From Streptomyces albicerus (lineage in GTDB: Bacteria; Actinomycetota; Actinomycetes; Streptomycetales; Streptomycetaceae), in assembly GCF_008905045.1 (NCBI RefSeq), contig NZ_VWMY01000055.1, forward strand, positions 39,207 to 80,887: a stretch of DNA of 41,681 bases, given 5' to 3'. The notes under the pieces are model-generated. The model saw nothing but the letters and a program-made list of their open reading frames with translations. It did not search any database and was not told the DNA's origin. Below, in pieces: positions 8,290 through 16,834 of this stretch. Both the position numbers and the translations under genes were made by a program. Within the stretch, counting starts at the first letter, position 1; every line of letters begins with the position of its first letter.

Positions 8290-9318
8290 TTGAAGGCGCT
8301 GGTCAAGGAGAAGGCGGAGCCTGGGCTCCGGCTCATGGACGTACCGGAGCCGGTCGTCGGCCCCGGCGATGTGCTGATCAAGGTCCTCAGGACCGGGATC
8401 TGCGGCACCGACCTGCACATCCGCAACTGGGACGGCTGGGCGCAGCAGGCGATCAGGACCCCGCTCGTGGTCGGCCACGAGTTCGTCGGCGAGGTCGTCG
8501 AAACGGGCCGTGACGCCGGCGACATCGCCGTGGGCGACCGGGTCAGCGGCGAGGGCCACCTCGTCTGCGGAAAGTGCCGCAACTGCCAGGCCGGACGGCG
8601 TCACCTCTGCCGCGCCACGGTGGGGCTCGGCGTCGGCCGCGACGGCGCGTTCGCCGAGTACGTCGCCCTGCCCGCGTCCAACGTGTGGGTGCACCGCGTT
8701 CCCGTCGACCTCGACGTCGCCGCGATCTTCGACCCGTTCGGCAACGCGGTCCACACGGCACTCTCGTTCCCGCTGGTCGGCGAGGACGTACTGATCACCG
8801 GTGCGGGCCCGATCGGTCTGATGGCCGCCGCCGTCGCCAAGCACGCCGGCGCCCGGCACGTGGTGGTGACGGACGTCAGCGAGGACCGCCTGGAACTGGC
8901 CCGCAAGGTCGGCGTCAGCCTCGCGCTCAATGTCGCCGAGTCGACCATCGCCGAGGGGCAGCGGGCGCTCGGCCTGCGCGAGGGATTCGACGTCGGCCTG
9001 GAGATGTCCGGCAACCCCGTCGCGATGCGCGACATGCTCGCCAACATGACGCACGGCGGAAAGATCGCCATGCTCGGCCTGCCGTCCGACGAGTTCGCCG
9101 TCGACTGGTCCCGGATCGTCACCTCCATGATCACGATCAAGGGCATCTACGGCCGTGAGATGTTCGAGACCTGGTACGCGATGTCGGTCCTCCTCGAAGG
9201 CGGCCTCGACCTCGCGCCCGTGATCACCGGCCGTTACGACCACCGCGACTACGAGGCGGCGTTCGCCGACGCGGCGAGCGGCCGCGGCGGAAAAGTGATC
9301 CTCGACTGGAATGCGTAA
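8290..9318 (+). CDS. tdh: L-threonine 3-dehydrogenase
   Basis: Zinc-dependent medium-chain dehydrogenase of 342 residues that oxidises L-threonine to 2-amino-3-ketobutyrate with NAD. Catalytic zinc ligands are visible in GICGTDLH (Cys38) and GHE (His63-Glu64). The structural zinc loop has Cys93, Cys96, Cys99 and Cys107. The NAD-binding loop is GAGPIG (171-176). Length equals the E. coli enzyme family. Start: TTG 8290 gives the standard MKALVKE N-terminus and has GGGAG (8280-8284) five nt upstream; an in-frame ATG at 8203 would add 29 non-homologous residues. The next gene encodes the partner ligase Kbl, 76 bp downstream, so the two form the classic threonine-to-glycine operon. Confidence 0.95.
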   Translation: MKALVKEKAEPGLRLMDVPEPVVGPGDVLIKVLRTGICGTDLHIRNWDGWAQQAIRTPLVVGHEFVGEVVETGRDAGDIAVGDRVSGEGHLVCGKCRNCQAGRRHLCRATVGLGVGRDGAFAEYVALPASNVWVHRVPVDLDVAAIFDPFGNAVHTALSFPLVGEDVLITGAGPIGLMAAAVAKHAGARHVVVTDVSEDRLELARKVGVSLALNVAESTIAEGQRALGLREGFDVGLEMSGNPVAMRDMLANMTHGGKIAMLGLPSDEFAVDWSRIVTSMITIKGIYGREMFETWYAMSVLLEGGLDLAPVITGRYDHRDYEAAFADAASGRGGKVILDWNA

Positions 9319-9394
9319 GCCCCCTGGGCTGCGTATGCCCCTCAGCGCTCAAGCACCCCTCCCGTACTGCGTGAGCACCTTCTAGGAGCCCTTC

Positions 9395-10588
9395 ATGTTC
9401 GACTCCGTACGCGACGACCTCCGCACCACCCTCGACGAGATCCGCGCCGCCGGACTGCACAAGCCCGAGCGGGTCATCGGCACCCCGCAGTCCGCGACGG
9501 TGAGCGTCACCGCGGGCGGCCGCCCCGGCGAGGTCCTCAACTTCTGCGCGAACAACTACCTCGGCCTCGCCGACCACCCCGAGGTCATCGCCGCCGCGCA
9601 CGACGCCCTCGACCGCTGGGGCTACGGCATGGCCTCCGTGCGCTTCATCTGCGGTACGCAGGAGGTGCACAAGGAGCTGGAACAGCGCCTGTCCGCGTTC
9701 CTCGGCCAGGAGGACACGATCCTCTACTCCTCCTGCTTCGACGCCAACGGCGGAGTCTTCGAGACCCTCCTCGGCGAGGAGGACGCGGTGATCTCCGACG
9801 CCCTCAACCACGCTTCGATCATCGACGGCATCCGCCTCTCGAAGGCCCGCCGATTCCGCTACGCCAACCGCGATCTCGCGGACCTGGAGCGGCAGTTGAA
9901 GGAGGCGGCGGGTGCCCGCCGCAGGCTGATCGTCACCGACGGCGTCTTCTCCATGGACGGATACGTGGCCCCGCTGCGCGAGATCTGCGACCTCGCCGAC
10001 CGCTACGACGCGATGGTCATGGTCGACGACTCGCACGCCGTCGGCTTCGTCGGCCCCGGCGGCCGCGGCACCCCCGAACTGCACGGCGTCATGGACCGCG
10101 TCGACATCATCACCGGCACGCTCGGCAAGGCGCTCGGCGGTGCGTCCGGCGGTTACGTCGCCGCCCGTGCCGAGATCGTCGCGCTGCTGCGCCAGCGCTC
10201 GCGCCCGTACCTTTTCTCGAACACCCTCGCCCCGGTGATCGCCGCCGCCTCGCTCAAGGTCCTGGACCTGCTGGAGTCGGCGGGCGACCTGCGCGAGCGG
10301 CTCGCCGCGAACACCGCGCTGTTCCGCTCCCGGATGACCGAGGAGGGCTTCGACATCCTTCCGGGAGACCACTCGATCGCCCCCGTCATGATCGGTGACG
10401 CGACCGTCGCAGGCCGCATGGCTGAGCTGCTCCTGGAGCGCGGCGTGTACGTGATCGGCTTCTCCTACCCGGTGGTCCCGCAGGGCCAGGCCCGGATCCG
10501 CGTCCAGCTGTCCGCCGCGCACTCGACCGAGGACGTGAACCGGGCCGTGGACGCCTTCGTGGCGGCCCGTGCGGAGCTGGAGGCCTGA
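9395..10588 (+). CDS. kbl: glycine C-acetyltransferase (2-amino-3-ketobutyrate CoA ligase)
   Basis: PLP-dependent alpha-oxoamine synthase of 397 residues. It cleaves the product of threonine dehydrogenase with CoA to give glycine and acetyl-CoA. Visible features are the substrate loop NNYLGL (53-58), VDDSHAVGFVG (210-220) with the PLP-contacting Asp and His, and the Schiff-base Lys245 in GTLGKALGG. The length matches E. coli Kbl. It starts at an ATG preceded by AGGAG 8 nt away and lies directly after tdh. The intermediate is unstable, so the two enzymes are expected to work together. Confidence 0.96.
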   Translation: MFDSVRDDLRTTLDEIRAAGLHKPERVIGTPQSATVSVTAGGRPGEVLNFCANNYLGLADHPEVIAAAHDALDRWGYGMASVRFICGTQEVHKELEQRLSAFLGQEDTILYSSCFDANGGVFETLLGEEDAVISDALNHASIIDGIRLSKARRFRYANRDLADLERQLKEAAGARRRLIVTDGVFSMDGYVAPLREICDLADRYDAMVMVDDSHAVGFVGPGGRGTPELHGVMDRVDIITGTLGKALGGASGGYVAARAEIVALLRQRSRPYLFSNTLAPVIAAASLKVLDLLESAGDLRERLAANTALFRSRMTEEGFDILPGDHSIAPVMIGDATVAGRMAELLLERGVYVIGFSYPVVPQGQARIRVQLSAAHSTEDVNRAVDAFVAARAELEA

Positions 10589-10649
10589 GCACGCGGTGAA
10601 GCCGTAGCCCTGAGCAGGACGAAGGCGAACCTTTGAGAGAATCGGTCAC

Positions 10650-11555
10650 ATGATCGAAGCGCGGCGGCTCCACATCCTCCGTGCGGTGGCGGACCACCGT
10701 ACGGTGACAGCCGCGGCCGCCGCGCTCTACCTCACGCCCTCCGCGGTCTCCCAGCAGCTGACGGCCCTGGAACAGGAGACGGGCCACCGGCTGGTCGAGC
10801 GCGGTGCCCGGGGCGTACGGCTGACTCCCGCCGGCGAGATCCTGCTCAGCCACACCAACGCGGTACTCGCCCAGCTGGAACGGGCCGAGGCCGAGCTCGC
10901 CGCATACAGCTCGGGCTCGGCAGGCACGGTCACCGTCGCCTCCTTCGCGACCGGCATCGGCCTGGTCGTCGCCCCCGCCGTGGCCCGGCTCGCCCGGACG
11001 GCGCCCGGCATCCGCATCCGGGTCCAGGACGCCGAGGGCGACGCCAGCCTGCCGATGGTGCTCGACCGGCAGGTCGACGTGGCGGTCGCCGTCGAGTATC
11101 GGGGCGCCCCGGACGCGGACGACCCCCGCCTCGCGCACATCCCGCTGTACGCCGAACCGTTCGATGCCGTCGTCCCGGTGACCCATCGCCTCGCCGACCG
11201 TACGGAGGTGCCGCTCGCCGAGCTGGCCAAGGACCCGTGGATCGGCCCGTACCCCGGAAACCCCTGCCACGACGTGGTGGTCCTGGCCTGCGAGCATGCC
11301 GGATTCCAGCCCCGGCTCGAGCACTCCTCGGACGACTTCCGCGCGGTCGTCGCGCTCGCGTCGGCCGACGCGGGGGTCGCTCTGGTGCCGCGCTCGGCCC
11401 TGCGCGGCATGGATCTCGCGGGCGTGGTCGTACGCCCCGTCGACGGCGTCGCGCCCACGCGCCGGGTCTTCGCTGCCGTACGCCGAGGCGCCGAGGGGCA
11501 CCCGCTGATCCGGCCGGTGCTGGAGGCGCTGGGGGAGGCTGCGCCGGTGACGTGA
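10650..11555 (+). CDS. LysR family transcriptional regulator
   Basis: Protein of 301 residues. An N-terminal winged helix-turn-helix (about 1-60, HTH core TVTAAAAALYLTPSAVSQQLTALE) is followed by a periplasmic-binding-like effector domain (about 92-295, beginning GTVTVASFATGIG). The recognition helix with SAVSQQ is typical. It begins 61 bp after kbl in the same direction, so it may be co-transcribed and may control threonine catabolism, or simply be adjacent; LysR proteins are usually divergent from their targets, which weakens that inference. Confidence 0.92.
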   Translation: MIEARRLHILRAVADHRTVTAAAAALYLTPSAVSQQLTALEQETGHRLVERGARGVRLTPAGEILLSHTNAVLAQLERAEAELAAYSSGSAGTVTVASFATGIGLVVAPAVARLARTAPGIRIRVQDAEGDASLPMVLDRQVDVAVAVEYRGAPDADDPRLAHIPLYAEPFDAVVPVTHRLADRTEVPLAELAKDPWIGPYPGNPCHDVVVLACEHAGFQPRLEHSSDDFRAVVALASADAGVALVPRSALRGMDLAGVVVRPVDGVAPTRRVFAAVRRGAEGHPLIRPVLEALGEAAPVT

Positions 11556-11613
11556 AGTCTCACGCTAGGCACGTCTCGCCTTCGGCACGTCCCGGCTCCC
11601 AGTGCGTCTCTGA

Positions 11614-11634
11614 TTTGGGATAGCATCCCGGATA
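11614..11634 (+). promoter_or_regulatory. operator-like dyad and leaderless promoter of the XRE gene
   Basis: GGGAT (11617-11621), AGC, ATCCC (11625-11629) form a perfect dyad. TAGCAT at 11621-11626 resembles a -10 box and ends 7 nt before the ATG at 11634, which would place the transcript start at the start codon. No Shine-Dalgarno is visible. An autoregulated leaderless mRNA is the simplest reading. Confidence 0.45.
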
Positions 11635-12230
11635 TGAAACGCGATGGAGACGCTGACCCGGATGGCACCGGACCGGACCCCGTCGATACCCGGCTCGGCG
11701 CGCGGCTGGCCGAACTGCGGGCCGAACGGGGATGGTCCCTGGGCGAGTTGGCGGAGCGCAGCGGAGTGAGCCGCTCGACCCTCTCCCGGGCCGAGCGTGC
11801 GGAGATCAGCCCCACGGCCTCGCTCCTGAACCGCCTGTGCGCTGTATACGGCCGCACCATGTCGCAGCTGCTCAGCGAGGTCGAGGCGGAGCCCGCCCTG
11901 CTGGTACGGGTCGCCGAACAGGCCGTATGGGAGGACAGGACCTCCGGATTCGTACGCCGGTCGGTGTCCCCGCCGCACGCCGGACTGCGCGGCGAACTCG
12001 TCGAGGGACAGCTCGCGGCCGGCGCCGACATCGCCTACGACCGGCCTCCCGTGCCCGGCCTCGAACAGCACATCTGGGTGCTCGACGGACGGCTGGAGGT
12101 CACCGCCCAGGACGCCGAGCACCGGCTCGACACGGGTGACTGTCTGCGGTTGCGGGTGTGGGGGTCGACGCGGTTCCGATGCCCCGGCCCGCAGGACGCG
12201 CGCTACGCGCTGGTGGTGGTGCTGCCATGA
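11634..12230 (+). CDS. XRE family regulator with C-terminal cupin domain
   Basis: Protein of 198 residues. The N-terminal helix-turn-helix spans about residues 20-75 (LGARLAELRAERGWSLGELAERSGVSRSTLSRAERAE). The C-terminal part (about 115-195) is a small cupin, GLEQHIWVLDGRLEVTA then HRLDTGDCLRL. This architecture is common for one-component regulators of amine, sugar-acid or xenobiotic genes. Its last codon overlaps the ATG of the acetyltransferase gene (ATGA), so regulator and enzyme are translated as a pair, and the acetyltransferase is its likely target. The ATG is immediately downstream of a dyad that may be its own operator. Confidence 0.92.
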   Translation: MKRDGDADPDGTGPDPVDTRLGARLAELRAERGWSLGELAERSGVSRSTLSRAERAEISPTASLLNRLCAVYGRTMSQLLSEVEAEPALLVRVAEQAVWEDRTSGFVRRSVSPPHAGLRGELVEGQLAAGADIAYDRPPVPGLEQHIWVLDGRLEVTAQDAEHRLDTGDCLRLRVWGSTRFRCPGPQDARYALVVVLP

Positions 12231-12775
12231 CTGTCATACGACTGACGGCCGATCAACTCCTCGAATTCATCGAGGAGTTGGCCGATCTGCTGACAGACAC
12301 CGTCAATGGGGGAGCGTCGGTCGGATTTCTCAGCCCGCTCGACCGCGACGCCGCCGTCGGCTGGTGGCGGGGTCGGGCGGCCGCGCTCTCGGAGGGTGGC
12401 CTCGCGGTGTGGGTCGCGTACGCGGAGGGCCGGATCGTCGGCACCGTGAGTCTGGCTTTCCCGGACAAGCCCAACAGCCGTCACCGCGCCGAGGTGGTGA
12501 AGCTGATGGTGCACAGGGAGGGGCGAGGACGGGGCCTAGGGCGTGCGCTGCTCGCCACGGCCGAACACGCGGCCGCCGAGGCGGGCGTGACTCTGCTCAA
12601 CCTCGACACCGAGACGGACAGCCCGGCCGAGTCCCTCTACCGGTCGGCGGGTTGGACGCGGGCAGGCGTCATCCCCGACTACGCGAGGACGCCTTCGGGT
12701 GTGCTGCGGCCGACGACGATCTTCTACAAGTACGTGGCGGTGGGCGAGGCTTCGGAACCGGCTCTCAGCAGGTGA
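12227..12775 (+). CDS. GNAT family N-acetyltransferase
   Basis: Protein of 182 residues with a GNAT fold: acceptor-side N-terminus, then VWVAYAEGRIVGTVSLAF, and the acetyl-CoA loop with R-x-x-G-x-G/A in HREGRGRGLGRALLATAE (about 96-113), followed by NLDTETDSPAESLYRSAGW, the usual motif-B helix. The substrate is unknown; candidates are small amines, amino acids or antibiotics. ATG 12227 overlaps the stop of the XRE-cupin gene, which fixes the start and couples the two. A longer reading from 12158 would lie inside the regulator and is less likely. Confidence 0.9.
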   Translation: MTVIRLTADQLLEFIEELADLLTDTVNGGASVGFLSPLDRDAAVGWWRGRAAALSEGGLAVWVAYAEGRIVGTVSLAFPDKPNSRHRAEVVKLMVHREGRGRGLGRALLATAEHAAAEAGVTLLNLDTETDSPAESLYRSAGWTRAGVIPDYARTPSGVLRPTTIFYKYVAVGEASEPALSR

Positions 12776-12805
12776 TTGTCAGTGGGACTGGCTACGGTTC
12801 GTTCT

Positions 12806-13165
12806 ATGCAGGATGCCGAAGACGTACGCCGAATCTGTCTCTCTCTGCCGGACACGACGGAGAAGATCGCCTGGAGCATGCCCACCTTTCGCGTCGCGGG
12901 GAAGATGTTCGCCACGCTGCCCGAGGACGAGACCTCCATCGCTGTCCGCTGCCCGAAGGAGGAGCGCGACGAACTGGTCCTGGCGGAGCCCGAGAAGTTC
13001 TGGATCGCCGACCATGAGGCGGGTTTCGCCTGGGTCCGCGTGCGGCTCGCGGTGATCGAGGACGGGGACGAGCTGCGTGACATCCTCGCGGACTCCTGGC
13101 GGCAGGCGGCTCCGACCCGACTGCTGGAGTCCTACCCGGAGTTGGGGCTTCCGGCAGCCGACTGA
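12806..13165 (+). CDS. MmcQ/YjbR family DNA-binding-like protein
   Basis: Cytosolic protein of 119 residues. It has the YjbR pattern: DVRRICLSLPDTTEKIAWSMPTFRVAGKMFATL at the N-terminus, then RCPKEERDELV, and FAWVRVRL near the C-terminus. The family has a CyaY-like fold and is often called DNA-binding, although the function is unproven. ATG 12806 gives the usual family length; TTG 12776, right at the end of the acetyltransferase gene, would add ten non-conserved residues. It is in the same direction as the GNAT gene, with only a short gap. Confidence 0.88.
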   Translation: MQDAEDVRRICLSLPDTTEKIAWSMPTFRVAGKMFATLPEDETSIAVRCPKEERDELVLAEPEKFWIADHEAGFAWVRVRLAVIEDGDELRDILADSWRQAAPTRLLESYPELGLPAAD

Positions 13166-13294
13166 GGGGCGTTGTCAGTGCCGGGTGACATGATCCGAAT
13201 GCGGGTGGGGAGCGCGGTGCGGGAGGGTGCCGTGGTCCTGTTGGGGATTGCTGAAGGATCTTCGAGAGGCCGGTAGGGGAGGGGTGGGGCCGGG

Positions 13295-14752
13295 ATGTCC
13301 GGGGAGTCGTCGCGCGGGGTGCCGCCGTCGGAGGAGGGGGCGGGTGCGGGGGCCGCTGGCCGCCACCGAGGTGCTGCCGGCGGTGCCAGTGCCAGTACCA
13401 GTGGTCTGGGCGCCGGTGCCGGTCGTCCCGGGGTGGACGGCGAAGCCGGTGATGGTGGTGATGGCGGTGGCATGAGCGCCGGGGCCGGTTCCCGACGGGT
13501 CTGGTCGCGTGACTTCGGGCTGTTCTTCGCCGCGCGGGCCGTCGCCAAGCTGGGCGACACGATGTTGCCGGTGGCGCTGGCGGCGGGACTGCTGCAGCAC
13601 GGTTACGGGGTGGGGGCGGTAGGCCTGGCCATGGCCGCGTCAGCCGCCTGCTTCGCGGGCCTGGTGATCTTCGGCGGGGTCTTCGCCGACCGGTTCAATA
13701 CCCGTCTGCTGATGATCGGTGCCGATGTGGTGCGGCTCGGCACCCAGTCCGTGGCCGCCGTGTTGTTCTTCAGCGGCCATGTGGTGCTCTGGCAGATCTG
13801 CGTGATCGGCGCGGTCAACGGCGCGGCGGCCGCGATCTTCCAGCCCGGCGTCGCCAGTACGGTGCCTCGACTCGCCACCGACGTCCAGGCGGCGAACGGC
13901 GCGATACGGGTCGCTGAGTCCACGGCCCAGCTCGCAGGCCCCGCGCTCGCCGGCCTGCTGGTCGCCTTCGCCTCACCCGGCGGCGTCTTCGCGGCCCACG
14001 CGGCGACGTACGCCCTGAGCGCCCTGTGCCTCCTCCTGCTCCGACTGCCTCCGGTCCATCCCGACAGCCGGGCCCGCAGCAACGGCTTCGGGGCCGATCT
14101 CGCCCAGGGCTGGCGGGAGTTCAGATCCAGGACATGGCTGTGGAGCGTCATCGCCATCTGGTGCGTCTGGATGATCGCCGTGTCGGGCCCGGTCGTCCCG
14201 CTGGTCGCGACTGAGGCCATCCAAGAGCACGGCCCGCGCGCCTACGGCCTGATCAACTCCGCCCTCGGCGCGGGCACCGTCATAGGCGGCCTGATCGCAC
14301 TGCGGCTGCGCCCCCGCCGCATGCTCCGCGCGGGTTCGCTCGCACTCTTCGCCTTCGCCTGCTTCCCGGCAGCCGTCGGAGCGGGCTTCGGCGTGGCGGC
14401 GATGGCGGCCGGTTCGGCGATAGCGGGCGCAGGCATGTCCTTCTGGGGCGTCATGTGGGCGACCAGCGTGCAGACCCAGGTCCCGCCCGATGTCCTCAAC
14501 CGCATCCACGCCTACGACGTCGCCGGCTCCCTCGCGATGATGCCGGTCGGCCAGGCTCTCGCCGGCCCGGCCGCGGCGGCCCTGGGCGCGGACCACGTCC
14601 TCCTCGCGGCGGGCGTCATGACGCTCGTCGTGGCGACGGCGCTGCTGTCGGTGCCGGCGATACGGGGGCTGGTGCGGGCCGACGCACCCGCGTCGCTGCC
14701 GCACGGGACGGCGGGGACACGTCGGCCGACGCGCGCCGGAGGAAAGAGCTGA
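13295..14752 (+). CDS. MFS transporter (enterobactin exporter EntS-like, MFS_3)
   Basis: Membrane transporter with about 11-12 hydrophobic segments between residues 70 and 465. It resembles the MFS_3 exporter group: WSRDFGLFFAARAVAKLGDTMLPVALA at the first helix, GGVFADRFNTRLLMIGADVVR as the loop 2-3 motif, and QPGVASTVPRLATDVQAANGA after helix 4. These are drug or siderophore exporters; the substrate here is unknown. Start is uncertain. ATG 13295 has GGGGAGGGG (13276-13284) upstream but adds a 59-residue Gly/Ala-rich tail; ATG 13472 starts close to the first helix but has only a weak GGTGG. No regulator is attached, but the XRE and YjbR genes are just upstream. Confidence 0.87.
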   Translation: MSGESSRGVPPSEEGAGAGAAGRHRGAAGGASASTSGLGAGAGRPGVDGEAGDGGDGGGMSAGAGSRRVWSRDFGLFFAARAVAKLGDTMLPVALAAGLLQHGYGVGAVGLAMAASAACFAGLVIFGGVFADRFNTRLLMIGADVVRLGTQSVAAVLFFSGHVVLWQICVIGAVNGAAAAIFQPGVASTVPRLATDVQAANGAIRVAESTAQLAGPALAGLLVAFASPGGVFAAHAATYALSALCLLLLRLPPVHPDSRARSNGFGADLAQGWREFRSRTWLWSVIAIWCVWMIAVSGPVVPLVATEAIQEHGPRAYGLINSALGAGTVIGGLIALRLRPRRMLRAGSLALFAFACFPAAVGAGFGVAAMAAGSAIAGAGMSFWGVMWATSVQTQVPPDVLNRIHAYDVAGSLAMMPVGQALAGPAAAALGADHVLLAAGVMTLVVATALLSVPAIRGLVRADAPASLPHGTAGTRRPTRAGGKS

Positions 14753-14813
14753 AGCTCAGGTCAAGGAGCCCGAAGAGCCCTCTGCCTCGCCGGTCCGAAG
14801 GCGCGACGACGAC

Positions 14814-15731
14814 TCACACCCGCACCCGTGCCCGCTGTCCCAGGAACTCACCGATCCGCGCCCTCAACGCCCCCGCGTCCAGGCCGTGCGCGGTCACGTG
14901 CTCCTCGATCAGGCCATAACGGCGCAGTTCGCGGCGGCCGACACCCAGGCCGAGTACGCGATGGGGGAGGTCCGCGAGGGCGTCGTTCGCGACGGCCGTC
15001 GACGTGCCTGCCAGATACGGCTCGACGAGGACGACATCGGTACCGGCCGCCTCCGTGGCCCGGCGCAGGGCGGCCGAGTCGAAGGGGCGCACGGTCGTCG
15101 CGTACAGCACGGTGACGCCGAGCCCCTCGGTGGCATCGAGCACCTCGTCGAGCATCGGCCCGACCGCCACGACCACACCGGCCCGCCCCTCGCGGACGGT
15201 GAGGAACCGTGTGCCGTCGACGGCGAGGGCCTCGGCGTTGGACTGCTCGGACAGGCGTACGTACACCTTGTCGTCGCCGGCCGCGACGGCGTGCCGCAGC
15301 AGGGTCTCGGCCTCGTCCGGGTGGCCCGGGACGTGCACGGTCCAGCCGTCGAGCGTGTCGAGCAGGGCGACATCGCCGGGTGCCATGTGGGTGTAGCCGC
15401 CCGCGGGCCAGTCGAACGACGCGGAGGCGCTGACCAGCACCGCGCCCACGTCCTGGTGCCCGAGGTCGAGCTTGACCTGCTCGAAGGGCCGCTCGACCAG
15501 GAAGCTGGCGAAGGTGTGCACCACGGGCCGCAGCCCGGTCAGCGCCAGACCCGCGCCCGCCCCGATGAGTAGTTGCTCGCGGATGCCGACGTTGATCACG
15601 CGGTCCGGATGCCGGTGCTGGGCCTCTTCGAAACCGGCCAGACCGATCTCGGCGAGGACGACCGCGACGCGCGGATCCTCCTCGAGCAGCCGCGACACGA
15701 CGGGGGCGAAGCGGTCACGCATGGTGTCCAT
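14814..15731 (-). CDS. transketolase, C-terminal subunit
   Basis: Protein of 305 residues corresponding to the pyrimidine-binding and C-terminal domains of transketolase. NVGIREQLLIGAGAGLALTGLRPVVHTFASFLVERPFEQVK (about 46-86) carries the catalytic Glu that activates thiamine diphosphate, and the last 120 residues form the transketolase C-terminal fold. It starts 45 bp after the stop of the N-terminal subunit gene, and the two should form one enzyme. Split transketolases are common in bacteria and often act on special sugars or in secondary pathways, not only in the pentose phosphate pathway. The acceptor and donor cannot be named. It is convergent with the MFS gene. Confidence 0.93.
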   Translation of the reverse strand: MDTMRDRFAPVVSRLLEEDPRVAVVLAEIGLAGFEEAQHRHPDRVINVGIREQLLIGAGAGLALTGLRPVVHTFASFLVERPFEQVKLDLGHQDVGAVLVSASASFDWPAGGYTHMAPGDVALLDTLDGWTVHVPGHPDEAETLLRHAVAAGDDKVYVRLSEQSNAEALAVDGTRFLTVREGRAGVVVAVGPMLDEVLDATEGLGVTVLYATTVRPFDSAALRRATEAAGTDVVLVEPYLAGTSTAVANDALADLPHRVLGLGVGRRELRRYGLIEEHVTAHGLDAGALRARIGEFLGQRARVRV

Positions 15732-15776
15732 GTGGATAAACCCTTCGGGAGATGGGAGAGAGTGGACTGACGCGCC

Positions 15777-16490
15777 TCAGGCGTCCTTCGGCTCGACCCG
15801 GGCGACGACCACACGCGGACGCCCCGGATGAGGCGCGGTGAACGCGGCGTACAGGGCCTCGTGGTCCCGCCCGTCGACGGTCTCGGCGGACCAGCCGGCG
15901 GCCTCGAATCGCGCGGCGATCCCTCCGGGCAGCGCGTAACTGGCGGAGGAGTTGTCGATCACGACGGTGTGCAGTCGGTCCAGGCCGGCGGGACCGGCGT
16001 ACGCGATCGCCTCGTGGTTGCTGCCCTCGTCCAGTTCGGCGTCGCCGACCAGCACCCACACGCGGGGGTCGTACAACCCCTGGGCTTGCAGCCCCAGCGC
16101 AGTCCCGACCGCGATCGGCAGCCCGTGTCCGAGCGACCCGCTGCCGATCTCTGCGCCCGGCACGAGCACGCGATCCGGATGGTGGCCGAGCGGCGAGTCG
16201 TACGAGCCGAATTCCGGCAGCCAGTCCACCGGTACGAAGCCCTTGGCGGCGAGCACCGCGTAGTACGCCATCGGCCCGTGCCCCTTGGACAGCAGGAACC
16301 GGTCCCGCGCCGGATCGTCCGCCCGCTCCGGCGTGACCCGCAGCACCCGGTCGTAGAGCACCCAGAGCGCGTCGAGCGTGGACGTCGCCGCCGGCCCGTG
16401 CTTCTCGTCCCCGCTCATCAGCCCCATCAGGCCCGGCAGGTCCGCATACCCGTCATACTCGTTTCGGCGTTTCACCGCTTCTGTCGTCAT
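15777..16490 (-). CDS. transketolase, N-terminal subunit
   Basis: Protein of 237 residues with the thiamine-diphosphate-binding domain. Motifs are KGHGPMAYYAVLAAKG (about 69-84), GSGSLGHGLPIAVG (about 117-130) and the metal/TPP motif GDAELDEGSNHEA (about 149-161), a GDG-type motif ending in Asn. It pairs with the gene just downstream to make a full enzyme. ATG 16490 follows a -10-like CACGAT by only 7 nt and no ribosome-binding site is visible, so the message may be leaderless. A SoxR/MerR-like dyad lies in the promoter, pointing to redox or effector control. Confidence 0.94.
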   Translation of the reverse strand: MTTEAVKRRNEYDGYADLPGLMGLMSGDEKHGPAATSTLDALWVLYDRVLRVTPERADDPARDRFLLSKGHGPMAYYAVLAAKGFVPVDWLPEFGSYDSPLGHHPDRVLVPGAEIGSGSLGHGLPIAVGTALGLQAQGLYDPRVWVLVGDAELDEGSNHEAIAYAGPAGLDRLHTVVIDNSSASYALPGGIAARFEAAGWSAETVDGRDHEALYAAFTAPHPGRPRVVVARVEPKDA

Positions 16491-16530
16491 GTCAACGATC
16501 GTGCAACCTCAATCAAACTTGAGGTCAAGC
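16490..16530 (-). promoter_or_regulatory. SoxR/MerR-type promoter of the split transketolase
   Basis: On the minus strand TTGACC (16528-16523) and CACGAT (16503-16498) are separated by 19 bp. Between them lies a dyad: ACCTCAA (16506-16512) and TTGAGGT (16519-16525) with a 6-nt spacer. This layout is the hallmark of SoxR and other MerR-family activators, which act on overlong spacers; the half-sites match the SoxR box (CCTCAA...TTGAGG). The -10 ends 7 nt before the ATG. No MerR gene is in the window. Confidence 0.65.
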
Positions 16531-16643
16531 GATGGTCGTCGAGGTGTATCACCGGGACAAAACGAGTGCGCGACCACCGACCCGAGTGCGGTATTGTTTC
16601 CGTGCACGTTCAGCCAGGGGAAACCCCAGGTCACAACGGGCAT

Positions 16644-16717
<74 letters not shown>

Positions 16718-16724
16718 CAGTGTG

Positions 16725-16762
16725 AAGGGTCTTCGCAGGTAAGCACCTGCGGGGACCCTTTT
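16725..16762 (+). terminator. intrinsic terminator after tRNA-Pro
   Basis: AAGGGTC (16725-16731) pairs with GACCCTT (16754-16760), with an inner stem CGCAGGT/ACCTGCG, and TTTT follows at 16759-16762. It sits 8 nt after the tRNA. Confidence 0.75.
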
Positions 16763-16834
16763 CGTATGGGTCGTTTCCGGTCTTCGAGGTTGAGCACGCC
16801 GCTCATAGGCGCCTTTACTCGGAGGTTTGCGAGG

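Noticed and set aside
12158..12226. Longer start for the GNAT gene
   Set aside because: It lies within the XRE-cupin coding region, while ATG 12227 gives the usual GNAT N-terminus and a standard overlap.
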